From assembly GCA_031257375.1 (NCBI GenBank), contig JAIROU010000146.1, forward strand, positions 1-32,659: DNA of 32,659 nt, in the 5' to 3' direction. This DNA is from Bifidobacteriaceae bacterium. GTDB lineage: Bacteria > Actinomycetota > Actinomycetes > Actinomycetales > WQXJ01. Both the position numbers and the translations under genes were made by a program. A model generated the notes under the pieces. The model did no database searches, was not told the DNA's origin, and worked only from the letters and a program-made list of their open reading frames with translations. Shown in pieces: positions 24,573 through 31,916 of the stretch (positions within the stretch are counted from its first letter, which is position 1; the number at the start of each line of letters is the position of its first letter).

Positions 24573-26492
24573 TCACGATGTCGCGGCCAGTTTTCGGCTC
24601 AAATGGGCCAAGGCGTTTTCCCCTTGGTCGTAGCGCTGGCCGCAGCCGTCGCATTCGACGACGCGATTCCACGAACGCCCATCGGCGGGGTTGACGACGC
24701 CGCAAGCGATATGCCGCCGGGTCGAATGGGCTGAGTCCAAATTCACCACGGCGACACCTTCGCGGGCGCAAGCCTGGGCGATGGCCAGGCGCAGCGAGCC
24801 CGACGCCGCCAACATCCGCTGCGACGACGCTTGGTCTTCGACCGCGGCGGGCACGTCGTGATCGGTTGACGAGCCGGGCTTGCGCTCGGCGACGCCCGCT
24901 AAATCCAAGTCGACCAAGCCGACGCGCCCGGCCTGCCGGGCGAACATGGCGGCGATGTTGCGATATGCCCACTCGCGGCGCAGCACGGCGCGACGGCGGG
25001 TCAACGCCTCGCGCGTGTGAAGCCGGCGATGGTTGTCCGCCCAGTTGGCAAGGTTTTCGACCAGATCGGAAGCGTCAGGCGGGGGGTTTTCCGCCCAGGC
25101 CTGAGCCAAGCGGATGAGCCGGTTTGGGTTTTTCCACCCGGCAACGCGAACGGCGGTCAAGGTGGCTTCGTCGCGGCTGGTCGGATCGGTGATCGTGTCA
25201 ACTTCTTTGAGCCATTCGACCAAACCAGCCAACACGGCGTTGAAAGCCAAATCCATGCGTGAGCGCATCCGGTCGGCCGCGGCGAACCGGTCAAGCAGCG
25301 CTTTCGGCAAAACAACAATTCCAGCGGTCTTGTTCCGGTCAACCAGCATGTACTCGCGCAAATTGTCCGGCACCTCGATCGGGCTGGTCGACGACCATTG
25401 GGCGACCCCGTTGGAGTTTCGCCGGCCGGCCTGGGCCAAAGCCTCGCCTTCTTTGCGCCAAGTCCAGCGCACAACCACGTCTGGCCCGCCATCGACCGGT
25501 TCGGGGTCGGGCAGTCGGGCGGTGACGTGGATCACAGCTTTGGTCTTCGAGCCGTAACGGCGCACGGTCAGTTTGGCGCCTGTGATCTCAGCCTCAAGCG
25601 GCAGCATGCGGTGGGCTTGGACTGGTATCTCCAACACGCCCTGGCCGGCGGTGGCATGGCCTTTGACGCCCCCGATTCGCATGCGGACAGGCAAGCGCCC
25701 GGCTTGGCGGCGCTGCGATGGCGTCATTCGCTCCCAGACGGCCGGATCGGTCCAAGGCATTGAGAAGGTGTTGCGGTGGGGGCCGTTCGCCTCGCCCACG
25801 GCCGATGGCGAACGCGGGGCCTTGGCCAAGGTCGGCCTGACCTCGACGGCCAGAGTGCCCTCGCCGGTGTAGCGATGATGGCGGAACTGGGGCCAGCGCG
25901 GTTTGGGCTGGCTCCCTTTGACCGGCGCCTTGGCCAGCTCGCGGCGGGCTTTGGCGATTCGCTTGGCAGCCGCCTCGTGGTGGGTTTTCACCTCGTGAAA
26001 AGTTCCCCAGTACAAGTAGATGGTCCGGCCGTCGCGATCAACCACGCCCTGCTGGCAATATTTGCCGTACAAAGCCTTTTGGGCGTCGTAAAACTCTTGA
26101 TTGAGGGCCGCGAACTGATCGGCGGCGATGGCGTAAACCCGCTTCTTCTCATCGCTCAGATCGCGGCGCAGCCGTCGCAGATCGGCTTCGGCGGTTTTGA
26201 GGACGGCCACCTCGGGTCCGCTGGCCCGGTTTGACCGCGTTCTCACTTTCAACGCTTTCACATCGTCTTCGGCTTTCACCTTGGCCGCGAGGGCGATCGC
26301 CAAATCGGCCTCAACCGCGGCGACGGCGGGATAAGACGACCAAACCGCTTTCACAGCCGCCTCATAGGCCAGTGTTTGCGAAACCAAGTCCTCGCGCAGG
26401 TTGTGGGCCAGCCACAGTTGGTCGGTCACCGCCTTGGGCAGGCGGCGCGACCATTTGTGGTGAACGCCGAGCGTCTCAACGATAACAGCCAT
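24573..26492 (-). CDS. cas12m: Cas12m, type V-M CRISPR effector
   Basis: About 639 aa from the ATG at 26492 (MAVIVETLGVHHKW), with GAAAGG 8 nt upstream. The N-terminus closely follows Mycolicibacterium mucogenicum Cas12m as I remember it (HHKW...LWLAHNLREDLVS, then the coiled helices and LYGKYC). Later landmarks also match: HHRYTGEGT, TDPAVWE, VRMR, LPVQVHR-like IPVQAHRMLP. The RuvC region has VDRNKTAG with an Asp (motif I), LVDLDLAGV where TnpB has a Glu (motif II), and ACGVVNPADGR...CDGCGQRYDQG (zinc knuckle and motif III Asp). Known for the family: it processes its own crRNA, needs a 5'-TTN PAM, binds dsDNA without cutting and blocks transcription. The atypical motif II fits that. No adaptation genes are visible. 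Confidence 0.93.
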   Translation of the reverse strand: MAVIVETLGVHHKWSRRLPKAVTDQLWLAHNLREDLVSQTLAYEAAVKAVWSSYPAVAAVEADLAIALAAKVKAEDDVKALKVRTRSNRASGPEVAVLKTAEADLRRLRRDLSDEKKRVYAIAADQFAALNQEFYDAQKALYGKYCQQGVVDRDGRTIYLYWGTFHEVKTHHEAAAKRIAKARRELAKAPVKGSQPKPRWPQFRHHRYTGEGTLAVEVRPTLAKAPRSPSAVGEANGPHRNTFSMPWTDPAVWERMTPSQRRQAGRLPVRMRIGGVKGHATAGQGVLEIPVQAHRMLPLEAEITGAKLTVRRYGSKTKAVIHVTARLPDPEPVDGGPDVVVRWTWRKEGEALAQAGRRNSNGVAQWSSTSPIEVPDNLREYMLVDRNKTAGIVVLPKALLDRFAAADRMRSRMDLAFNAVLAGLVEWLKEVDTITDPTSRDEATLTAVRVAGWKNPNRLIRLAQAWAENPPPDASDLVENLANWADNHRRLHTREALTRRRAVLRREWAYRNIAAMFARQAGRVGLVDLDLAGVAERKPGSSTDHDVPAAVEDQASSQRMLAASGSLRLAIAQACAREGVAVVNLDSAHSTRRHIACGVVNPADGRSWNRVVECDGCGQRYDQGENALAHLSRKLAATS

Positions 26493-26560
26493 GGGGACGA
26501 CCTTTCTGATCGGGAAGGCAAGTTGGATCAAAGATGATTGGCATGGTCGCGGTCGAAGGT

Positions 26561-27118
26561 TTATCGGCGTTTCAACCGTCGGTTTGCCTTGGCGAGTCGA
26601 GTGGCGGCCCAATCCGCGCCTTCCAACCAAGGCTCGATTTCGAAACCGAAACACTCCGTCGGCGGCTCACCGTCCACACAGAGCATGATCTTGTCGGGGT
26701 CTGAAGGATGCGACCGCGCGTGGATCGGCAAGCCGTCGGCCTCAAGGTTTTCCACGAGCCACAGCGCGTCAACAGCTCTGCCCCTAGGCGCCGATGGTGT
26801 GGCCGAACTGTCTTTTTCAAGTTCGGCCGCACCGTTTGCGCCAGTCGCGAGGCGCGCTTGATGTTTAAACGCGCGAGCGACAAAAAACCACACGAGACCG
26901 GTCAAGGCGAACATTGCCACGAAGCTGACACCTAATCGGGCGAGCAACGGCTCCAAACGCTCCAGGAAGGCTGGTCCGTCCCAGCCAGACCCGTCGGCGG
27001 CGGGCTTGAATGTGACGGCCAAAAAGATGACTCCGACCGGTATCAGGCTGACCAGAACAATGGCCAACGTGTTGGGGATGTGGGCGGTGTTGAACCGCTT
27101 GTCGGATGTGGTTGGCAT
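26561..27118 (-). CDS. Membrane protein with two TM helices and a soluble C-terminal domain
   Basis: 185 aa from the ATG at 27118 (MPTTSDKRF) with AAAGGAG upstream. The TM segments are NTLAIVLVSLIPVGVIFLAV (~12-32) and LGVSFVAMFALTGLVWFFVA (~60-80). The rest is a cytoplasmic-looking domain with LWLVENLEADGLPIHARS and MLCVDGEPPTECFGFE. It lies 68 bp upstream of cas12m in the same direction. Whether it belongs to the CRISPR locus is open. Family not recognised. Confidence 0.75.
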   Translation of the reverse strand: MPTTSDKRFNTAHIPNTLAIVLVSLIPVGVIFLAVTFKPAADGSGWDGPAFLERLEPLLARLGVSFVAMFALTGLVWFFVARAFKHQARLATGANGAAELEKDSSATPSAPRGRAVDALWLVENLEADGLPIHARSHPSDPDKIMLCVDGEPPTECFGFEIEPWLEGADWAATRLAKANRRLKRR

Positions 27119-27187
27119 GGTCGACTCCTTTGTGCGGGTGGTTGATGGTCCAAACTCATAACGCACAGGCTGGGGACACGATGTGGG

Positions 27188-27925
27188 TCAGTCCCAATCG
27201 ATCAAGGTCTTAGCCTTGTCCCAATCTTTGGCGAAACTTTTGGCGACCATTGCGGCGGCTTGGCGCACCGCGTCACGCGCATCTTGCGAAAGCTCGGGAT
27301 CGGTGGGGGTGGTGGTGCGCGGGTCGACCACGACGATATACGGTGCTTTGGGGCTCGCGTCTGTCGGCTCGACATCCCAAGACTCTGAAGGCCGCCAATG
27401 CGAGTTGGGCAGCCAGTGACCAATGTTGTGTCCTATCCAAGACGAGCCGCGGGTCAAAAGTTGCGGTGCGACGCGAGCAATCAACTTCAACGCCTCGCCT
27501 TGGGTCGGGGAGACCCAGCGATGACTTTGCTCGGCCAGAAGCATCACCTCTTGGGGGTCGCTGGGGCCGAAAAAGTCGGGCAGCGCCGCCAACAGGTCGC
27601 CGATTTCCATCAGATTTGTCCCGCGATCCGACGAAAAGATCGGGTGTTCCAAGCCTGGGCGAAAATCAACGCTGGTGGGGGAGCACCATCTGGTGTGAGC
27701 ATCAGCGATCACGTCGCCATCAACGTTATGGAGCCGATCTGGCGTCATGCTCGGGTCGCAATGGCATCGGGGAGCGAAAGAAATGAGGCGGGCGTGGGGG
27801 CTATAGGTCAACGCCTCAACCGTCAGCCGGGCCAAACTGGCGCGGACGAGTTCGAACTCGGCATGTTGAACAGCTTCAGCAGCCTCTCGGACAAGTCTGT
27901 CAAGTTCATTTTGGTCTATGGCCAT
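27188..27925 (-). CDS. Unknown 245-aa protein
   Basis: The ATG at 27925 has AAAGGAA 7 nt before it. The N-terminus is helical (LDRLVREAAEAVQHAEFELVRASLARL), and the middle is rich in His, Cys and Trp (CHCDPSM, HTRWCSP, GHNIGHWLPNSHW). A metal site is imaginable but not shown. No membrane segment. It lies between the membrane-protein gene and a 91-aa gene, all in the same direction. Confidence 0.75.
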   Translation of the reverse strand: MAIDQNELDRLVREAAEAVQHAEFELVRASLARLTVEALTYSPHARLISFAPRCHCDPSMTPDRLHNVDGDVIADAHTRWCSPTSVDFRPGLEHPIFSSDRGTNLMEIGDLLAALPDFFGPSDPQEVMLLAEQSHRWVSPTQGEALKLIARVAPQLLTRGSSWIGHNIGHWLPNSHWRPSESWDVEPTDASPKAPYIVVVDPRTTTPTDPELSQDARDAVRQAAAMVAKSFAKDWDKAKTLIDWD

Positions 27926-27965
27926 GATTGGTTCCTTTCAAGGTCGGGTTTCGAGGGTCATTCGT

Positions 27966-28241
27966 CTACCACGTCGCGTCGTGGAAGATTTCTGACAAGA
28001 ACTGCTCAGGGGTCTCGTGGTCAAGGTCGTATTGCGCCGCGACAACATCGGCCAAGGTGTCGTCCGGATGGTCGAGTAGATGAACCACGGCGTTGACCAT
28101 CAAATTCACCAGGTCGGTCGCCAAATCTTTGATCAGCGGCATGGCGCGCGGCTCAACCAGGTCGGCGGCGCGGTTGAGCGCGTCCAACACTTCATCGTCG
28201 CTGTATTGGGCGGGTTGCGGCTTGTCTGAAATCTGTCCCAT
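27966..28241 (-). CDS. Unknown 91-aa acidic protein
   Basis: The ATG at 28241 has GGAGA 8 nt upstream. It is all-helical by appearance, strongly acidic (PDDTLADVVAAQYDLDHETPEQFL), with no cysteines. Small acidic phage or plasmid proteins of this type often act as inhibitors or antitoxins; nothing in the sequence proves that. Confidence 0.7.
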   Translation of the reverse strand: MGQISDKPQPAQYSDDEVLDALNRAADLVEPRAMPLIKDLATDLVNLMVNAVVHLLDHPDDTLADVVAAQYDLDHETPEQFLSEIFHDATW

Positions 28242-28278
28242 CAGAGTTCTCCAATCAGTCGTGTCGATGTCCGCGACC

Positions 28279-28563
28279 TCATTGGGCGCGGCGGTCTCGG
28301 AGCAAGGCTTCGCGCTCGTTAACGGTTAGCCCGCCCCAAATGCCGTGAACCTCATTGGCGGTCAAGGCGTAGTCCAAGCAGTCTGAGCAGACCGGGCAGT
28401 GGGCGCAAACCGTTTTGGCGTCGAACGGTTGGCCGCCAGGCTCGGGGAAGAAAATCTCAGGATCGGTTTGGGCGCACACCGCGCTGTCCCGCCACGTCTC
28501 GGCCAAGTCGATTGGGAAAGCGGTTGCGACGTGGGTCAGGCGGGCGCCGCGTTGAGACGGCAT
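28279..28563 (-). CDS. WhiB-family iron-sulfur transcription regulator
   Basis: 94 aa from the ATG at 28563, which overlaps the stop of the 139-aa gene (TGATG). It has the WhiB pattern: W.DSAVC with the first cysteine, a spacer with DPEIFFPE, then VCAHCPVCSDC holding C-x2-C-x5-C plus one extra cysteine, then GIWGGLT and the basic RDRRAQ tail. WhiB proteins bind a 4Fe-4S cluster and act with the housekeeping sigma factor; they are nearly confined to actinobacteria and their phages. Inference: it controls host or element promoters, or responds to redox stress. Co-transcribed with the preceding gene. Confidence 0.93.
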   Translation of the reverse strand: MPSQRGARLTHVATAFPIDLAETWRDSAVCAQTDPEIFFPEPGGQPFDAKTVCAHCPVCSDCLDYALTANEVHGIWGGLTVNEREALLRDRRAQ

Positions 28564-28982
28564 CAGACTGCCGCCTTGAGACGGGCGTCGGCGACCAAGA
28601 CTTCGACCAGATCCATGTCGTCGCCGGTCTCGGGGTCGATCAAAGTGCCGCATTCGGTGATGTCAGACACCGGCTGGTGGAAGATTTCCCCAGCCGGGCT
28701 TCGATAGACCAAGGTGATGTCGCCCAGCGGGAAGCTGGTTTGGGCCAACCGGGCTTGCTCAAAACCGGAGTCTTGGGCGTCGGCCCGCCCGTCGTCCCAG
28801 TCGTCTTCGATCCGGTCAAGCATCGGGCCGAGATAGCTGTCCCACAGCTCGTCTTCGTTCCCCAGGTCGCGGACCATCGCCGCCGCCCGGCGGGCGCCCC
28901 GGTCGTCCATGACATCGGCGACAGCCTCCACCAATGACGACCCTTCGGTCAGCGGTGGGTTGATAGAGATTTGCATTGCCAT
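28563..28982 (-). CDS. Unknown 139-aa acidic protein
   Basis: The start is set at MAMQISIN (28982), with GGGGGG 8 nt before; the longer track version reads through the terminator hairpin. It has an acidic helical middle (LWDSYLGPMLDRIEDDWDD) and a beta-rich end (LGDITLVYRSPAGEIFHQPVSD). Coupled to the WhiB gene by a 1-nt TGATG overlap, so the two proteins may be made together. Family not recognised. Confidence 0.72.
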   Translation of the reverse strand: MAMQISINPPLTEGSSLVEAVADVMDDRGARRAAAMVRDLGNEDELWDSYLGPMLDRIEDDWDDGRADAQDSGFEQARLAQTSFPLGDITLVYRSPAGEIFHQPVSDITECGTLIDPETGDDMDLVEVLVADARLKAAV

Positions 28983-29014
28983 GCCATGACCCCCCAAGGC
29001 TCCATCTTTTTCGC

Positions 29015-29049
29015 AAAAAGGCCCCCAGTGCCCGTCTGGCACTGGGGGC
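29015..29049 (-). terminator. Intrinsic terminator or attenuator after the PIN gene
   Basis: GCCCCCAGTGCC / GGCACTGGGGGC, a perfect 12-bp stem with a 5-nt loop. On the minus strand it is followed by CTTTTT. It lies ~60 nt after the PIN gene stop and only ~33 nt before the start of the 139-aa gene, so it could also attenuate read-through into the WhiB pair. Confidence 0.85.
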
Positions 29050-29107
29050 TGTATTCTGTTGTTCACTCTTGTTCTGTTTTATGCCCGCCAGGGCAAATCT
29101 GTCAGTT

Positions 29108-30088
29108 TTATCCGATCTCAAGCCCCGAGCCGGCCAAGCCGACGGCCGGCGCCGGGGATGTTTTCGCAAACTCGGGCGACATCAAAGGCGCCCGCGATGG
29201 CCTGACCGGCGGGTTGGGCGCCCGCCCCGACGGCGGAATAGTCGATGACGATTCGGGGAACCGCGGCCTGGAGACGAGAATCGCTTGGCGCGCGACATAT
29301 CCCGGATCGCCAAGCGAGGCCTCCTGGAACGGCTGGTCGCCATCGTGGAACAACTTATTGATCCCGCGCATCGCAGCCGCTGCCGCAGGTATTAGCTGCG
29401 GTCTTTTGGCGGTCGCCAGTTGGGTGATGTCTCTCGCCCAAGACTTGGCTTGGGCCAAACGCTGGCGGGTTCGCGGGGTCGCGTCTTTTGGATGATCGAT
29501 CGCGGCCAAATGGCGGGCCGCGTAGGCGATGCGCGGCTCGTCGTGAAGCTGTTCAGCCATCTTGGCCAAACGTTTGGCCAAATAGGGGTTTGGCTCTTTC
29601 GCGACGCCTCGTATGGAAGCGCTGTCAGGGTTTGAAGCGCCACCGTGCATGGAAAACCACTGACGAAAACTGCGATCATTGGTCGCGAACAAGGTTTGCG
29701 GTTGTGCGTCGCGCAAGTTCAAGACATAGCTGGCAACGCCCATGTCCTCGAAGTCTGTCGCCCCGTCGGCGTTGAAAGGGGGGCTGGCGAACCACCGTCT
29801 TGGGCCGTCTTGGTCAACAGCCAAATCAAGGCCGAGCAACTCGTCGACAGTCGAGTCAACTTTGCCAGAGCTTAGCCCCCATCGTTTGGTCAAAACATGG
29901 CGAAATGTCTCCAACATGGTTTCAGAGACGCGGATGTCGGCTGTTTGCGCGGTCGACAACAAGCGTCGAGCCCCCCGAATGGCCTCCATGTCGTGCCTAA
30001 GAATCACACCATCGTGCGTTACCCATTTCGGCAGAGAGACCGCCGAAATCAGAATGTTGACGTCGACGACTATTGGCGGGCCGGCCAT
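29108..30088 (-). CDS. PIN-domain ribonuclease-like protein
   Basis: 326 aa from the ATG at 30088 (MAGPPIVVDVN). PIN features: VVDVNILISAV with the first Asp near residue 9, the SETMLETF acidic position, NADGATDFEDMGVASYVLNL with the central acidic pair, and LFATNDRSF at the last Asp. PIN domains are metal-dependent RNases, often toxins. The protein is more than twice the usual ~130 aa. The extra C-terminal ~180 residues are Ala/Arg-rich, contain RQRLAQAKSWARDIT, and end in a Pro/Ser tail. It overlaps the 269-aa gene by 19 nt, suggesting coupled expression, possibly as a toxin with its partner. Confidence 0.8.
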   Translation of the reverse strand: MAGPPIVVDVNILISAVSLPKWVTHDGVILRHDMEAIRGARRLLSTAQTADIRVSETMLETFRHVLTKRWGLSSGKVDSTVDELLGLDLAVDQDGPRRWFASPPFNADGATDFEDMGVASYVLNLRDAQPQTLFATNDRSFRQWFSMHGGASNPDSASIRGVAKEPNPYLAKRLAKMAEQLHDEPRIAYAARHLAAIDHPKDATPRTRQRLAQAKSWARDITQLATAKRPQLIPAAAAAMRGINKLFHDGDQPFQEASLGDPGYVARQAILVSRPRFPESSSTIPPSGRAPNPPVRPSRAPLMSPEFAKTSPAPAVGLAGSGLEIG

Positions 30089-30879
30089 GGCTCGTCCCAA
30101 TCCAATTGGCCATCGCAATTGCAGAAGTCATCATTTGCCCGCAAAAGAAGTTGATGAATCTGCCCGCGAGTTTTTCCGCTAAAAACGGTCTCGTCCACAG
30201 CCGACGCGGCGAGATATTTCTCGACTATTCTCGCCTGCTGAGCCGATGTGAGTTCCACGTAGAAGTAGTCTGCGAAATGGATATTGTCTGTGAACTCGTG
30301 CGGCCAGTCGACAGGCTGTTTCGCGAAGTGGGCCGCAAACCAATCGTCAGGGTCAACTGGCTCTTCGGGGTAGAAGCGGTCGACAGTGCCGGTGAGGCCG
30401 CCTTGGTAGGCGGCGCCGGCCTCGTCCAAGCGTCGGGTTTGATCTCGGACGCGACCCTCAAGATCAGTCCGCCCACCCGTTTGGCCAAGCCTGCCGTGGT
30501 AGTAGAGCCAAGGGAGGGTTGGATCGCGGGGGACATCGATTTCGGCCAGACGGCCGTCTCGGACGGTGGCCAGCTTGCCGCATTCCCGAATCCGGGGATC
30601 GGTTTGGCAGACGCTCAACTGGTAGTCGGGTGGAAGCTCGACGCCAACATCTTGGAACGCCGCCAGGCGGCTGAGGCCGTGGCGGCTGATCCCAGTGCCC
30701 GCGATGGCCGGCAACTCGTCGCCGACGCGCCACAGCTCGCCAGCGTGGTCGAAGGCGTTGACCTGCCAAAAGGTCGCGTCCCCGTTGGCGGCGAACAGGT
30801 CGTGGCGGCCCTGGGCGTCACGCGCCCGCCGGTAGGCGTCAACAGAATTTTTCCCGTGGGGGAACGGATTGGCTTGCAT
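30070..30879 (-). CDS. Unknown 269-aa protein coupled to the PIN gene
   Basis: The ATG at 30879 has AAAGGAT 6 nt upstream. The protein is acidic and rich in aromatics and Asp (NGDATFWQVNAFDHAGELW, PVDPDDWFAAHFAKQPVDW), with no membrane segment or recognised motif. Its 3' end overlaps the PIN gene. An antitoxin or substrate-binding partner is possible, but it is larger than usual antitoxins. The long plus-strand ORF opposite is judged a shadow. Confidence 0.75.
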   Translation of the reverse strand: MQANPFPHGKNSVDAYRRARDAQGRHDLFAANGDATFWQVNAFDHAGELWRVGDELPAIAGTGISRHGLSRLAAFQDVGVELPPDYQLSVCQTDPRIRECGKLATVRDGRLAEIDVPRDPTLPWLYYHGRLGQTGGRTDLEGRVRDQTRRLDEAGAAYQGGLTGTVDRFYPEEPVDPDDWFAAHFAKQPVDWPHEFTDNIHFADYFYVELTSAQQARIVEKYLAASAVDETVFSGKTRGQIHQLLLRANDDFCNCDGQLDWDEPWPARQ

Positions 30880-31132
30880 GGGTGATCCTTTGCTGGGTGT
30901 TACACAAGTCGATCTTGGCGTCGCACGCCAACTCTGTCCAGGCGGTGTCTCCCCGAACCGGGGCGCGGGTGGCCGTCCGCCAGCGAGCCGCGCGCGACTG
31001 TTTTACATGTTGACAACGAGCGGCGACCCGGCAAGAGGCAATGGGTTGTCTCGACTTGGATGGTCCTGATGCGAGGCAAAACAAAAACCGGCGTCTTGAC
31101 TCCCGCCTGAAGGAAGGGGCTTGTGGCGCAAA
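30880..31132. other. Intergenic region without a convincing gene
   Basis: About 250 bp between the 269-aa gene and the decayed gene. It holds a short hairpin (CCCCG-AAC-CGGGG near 30951). I see no ORF with a ribosome-binding site and no reliable promoter boxes, although the promoter of the 269-aa/PIN pair should lie here. Confidence 0.5.
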
Positions 31133-31671
31133 TCACGGTCGCGATGGGTTTCCCCGGTCGCCGTCCTCATCCAATACGGCCTCGGCGGACGCTTCGCCCG
31201 TCGCTTGCTCTGTTTTCGACGGCGTGTCGGCCCAAATCTCGATGGCTTCAACCTTGTCAACCCGCTCGTTCGGATCGCCGCCGCCAAAGGCGTTCCAATG
31301 CTGCTCAAGGGCGTGGCGGGCGTTGTCGGCCCGCTAGCGGCGCTTGCCCGACGGCGTGGCGACCTCGTAGACCGGCTCAAGATCGGCTATGGCCCGCCGC
31401 AAGCAATCGGCGGTTACGCCAAGCCCAGCTCCAACTCGGCTCGGGCGATCCAGGCCGGCAGATCGCCGTCGGCCAGATCTCGCCGCACGGCTCGGACGGC
31501 GTACTCTGGCCGGCCAGCCCGGCCCGCCGCCACCAGCAGGTCTTCCAGCGGCGCGGCTCGCACCATTTCGATGTCCTCGGCGGTGACTCGGGGCTGGAGG
31601 TCGACGGCATAGACGGCGTAGAGCGCGTCGGCCAGGACGCGCAATTGGGCGCGGGTCAGCGAGGTTGGCAT
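31133..31671 (-). pseudogene. Decayed paralogue of the 213-aa gene (frameshift plus amber codon)
   Basis: The ATG at 31671 has an excellent AGGAGG site and opens an 85-codon frame (MPTSLTRAQLRVLADALY...) that stops at 31414. Homology to the 213-aa protein continues in another frame: GLGVTADCLRRAIADLEPVYEVATPSGKRR, then an amber codon where the intact copy has Trp (RR-stop-RADNA versus RRWRADSR), then RHALEQHWNAFGGGDPNERVDKVEAIEI to a TGA at 31133. So one frameshift and one TGG-to-TAG change break it. A sequencing error could explain the shift but less likely both. The 85-aa N-terminal part may still be made. Confidence 0.75.
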
Positions 31672-31916
31672 ATTGGGCCTCCTAGTCGATGGTGTTGGCG
31701 GCGCGGCAGCGCCGGTTTGGCGATTTGGAACACACCTCTGGGCAATCGATTTGCGCCAGTCATCGCGAACTCCCCCCGCACTCGGGGCAGACGGGGCCAT
31801 CAATAAATGGCGAGGGGACTCCAACCTTCAGATTGGAGGGGAATCGCCGTGCGCTGTTTCGATTTTGGTGTTCGTTAACACTAGAAGCGAACATCTTCCA
31901 GCCTCAAAGGTTCTAC
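31672..31916. other. Region between the decayed gene and tnpB, with hairpins
   Basis: No gene with start and ribosome site. A short open stretch on the minus strand ends LKVGVPSPFIDGP-VCPECGGSSR-stop (stop at 31760). It looks like a gene remnant cut by the insertion element, but it may be chance. Hairpins: CCCCG-CACT-CGGGG (31774-31787), CTCCAA...TTGGAG (31819-31838) and TGTTCG...CGAACA (31869-31893). Structured DNA of this kind is typical of IS200/IS605 ends. Confidence 0.45.
31819..31838. mobile_element. Hairpin, candidate left end of the tnpB element
   Basis: CTCCAA-CCTTCAGA-TTGGAG, 6-bp arms and an 8-nt loop, 79 bp before tnpB. IS200/IS605 ends carry imperfect hairpins rather than inverted terminal repeats. 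The exact insertion boundary and target site cannot be set from this window. Confidence 0.35.

Noticed and set aside
24573-26492. Reading cas12m as an ordinary tnpB
   Set aside because: The long helical N-terminus, the HHKW/LWLAHNLREDLVS block and the adjacent regular repeats fit Cas12m, and RuvC motif II lacks the TnpB glutamate.
30073-30885. 270-aa plus-strand ORF opposite the 269-aa gene
   Set aside because: Composition is less odd than most shadows, but the minus frame has a good ribosome-binding site, couples to the PIN gene and fits the local gene direction.
31334-31336. Amber codon reassigned to Trp or another residue
   Set aside because: A separate frameshift also breaks the gene, and TAG is the normal stop of the UvrD-like gene in this window.
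31760-31860. Minus-strand peptide ending VCPECGGSSR as a real small gene
   Set aside because: No start codon with a ribosome site is visible; it could be a remnant or chance, so it is noted only within the intergenic entry.
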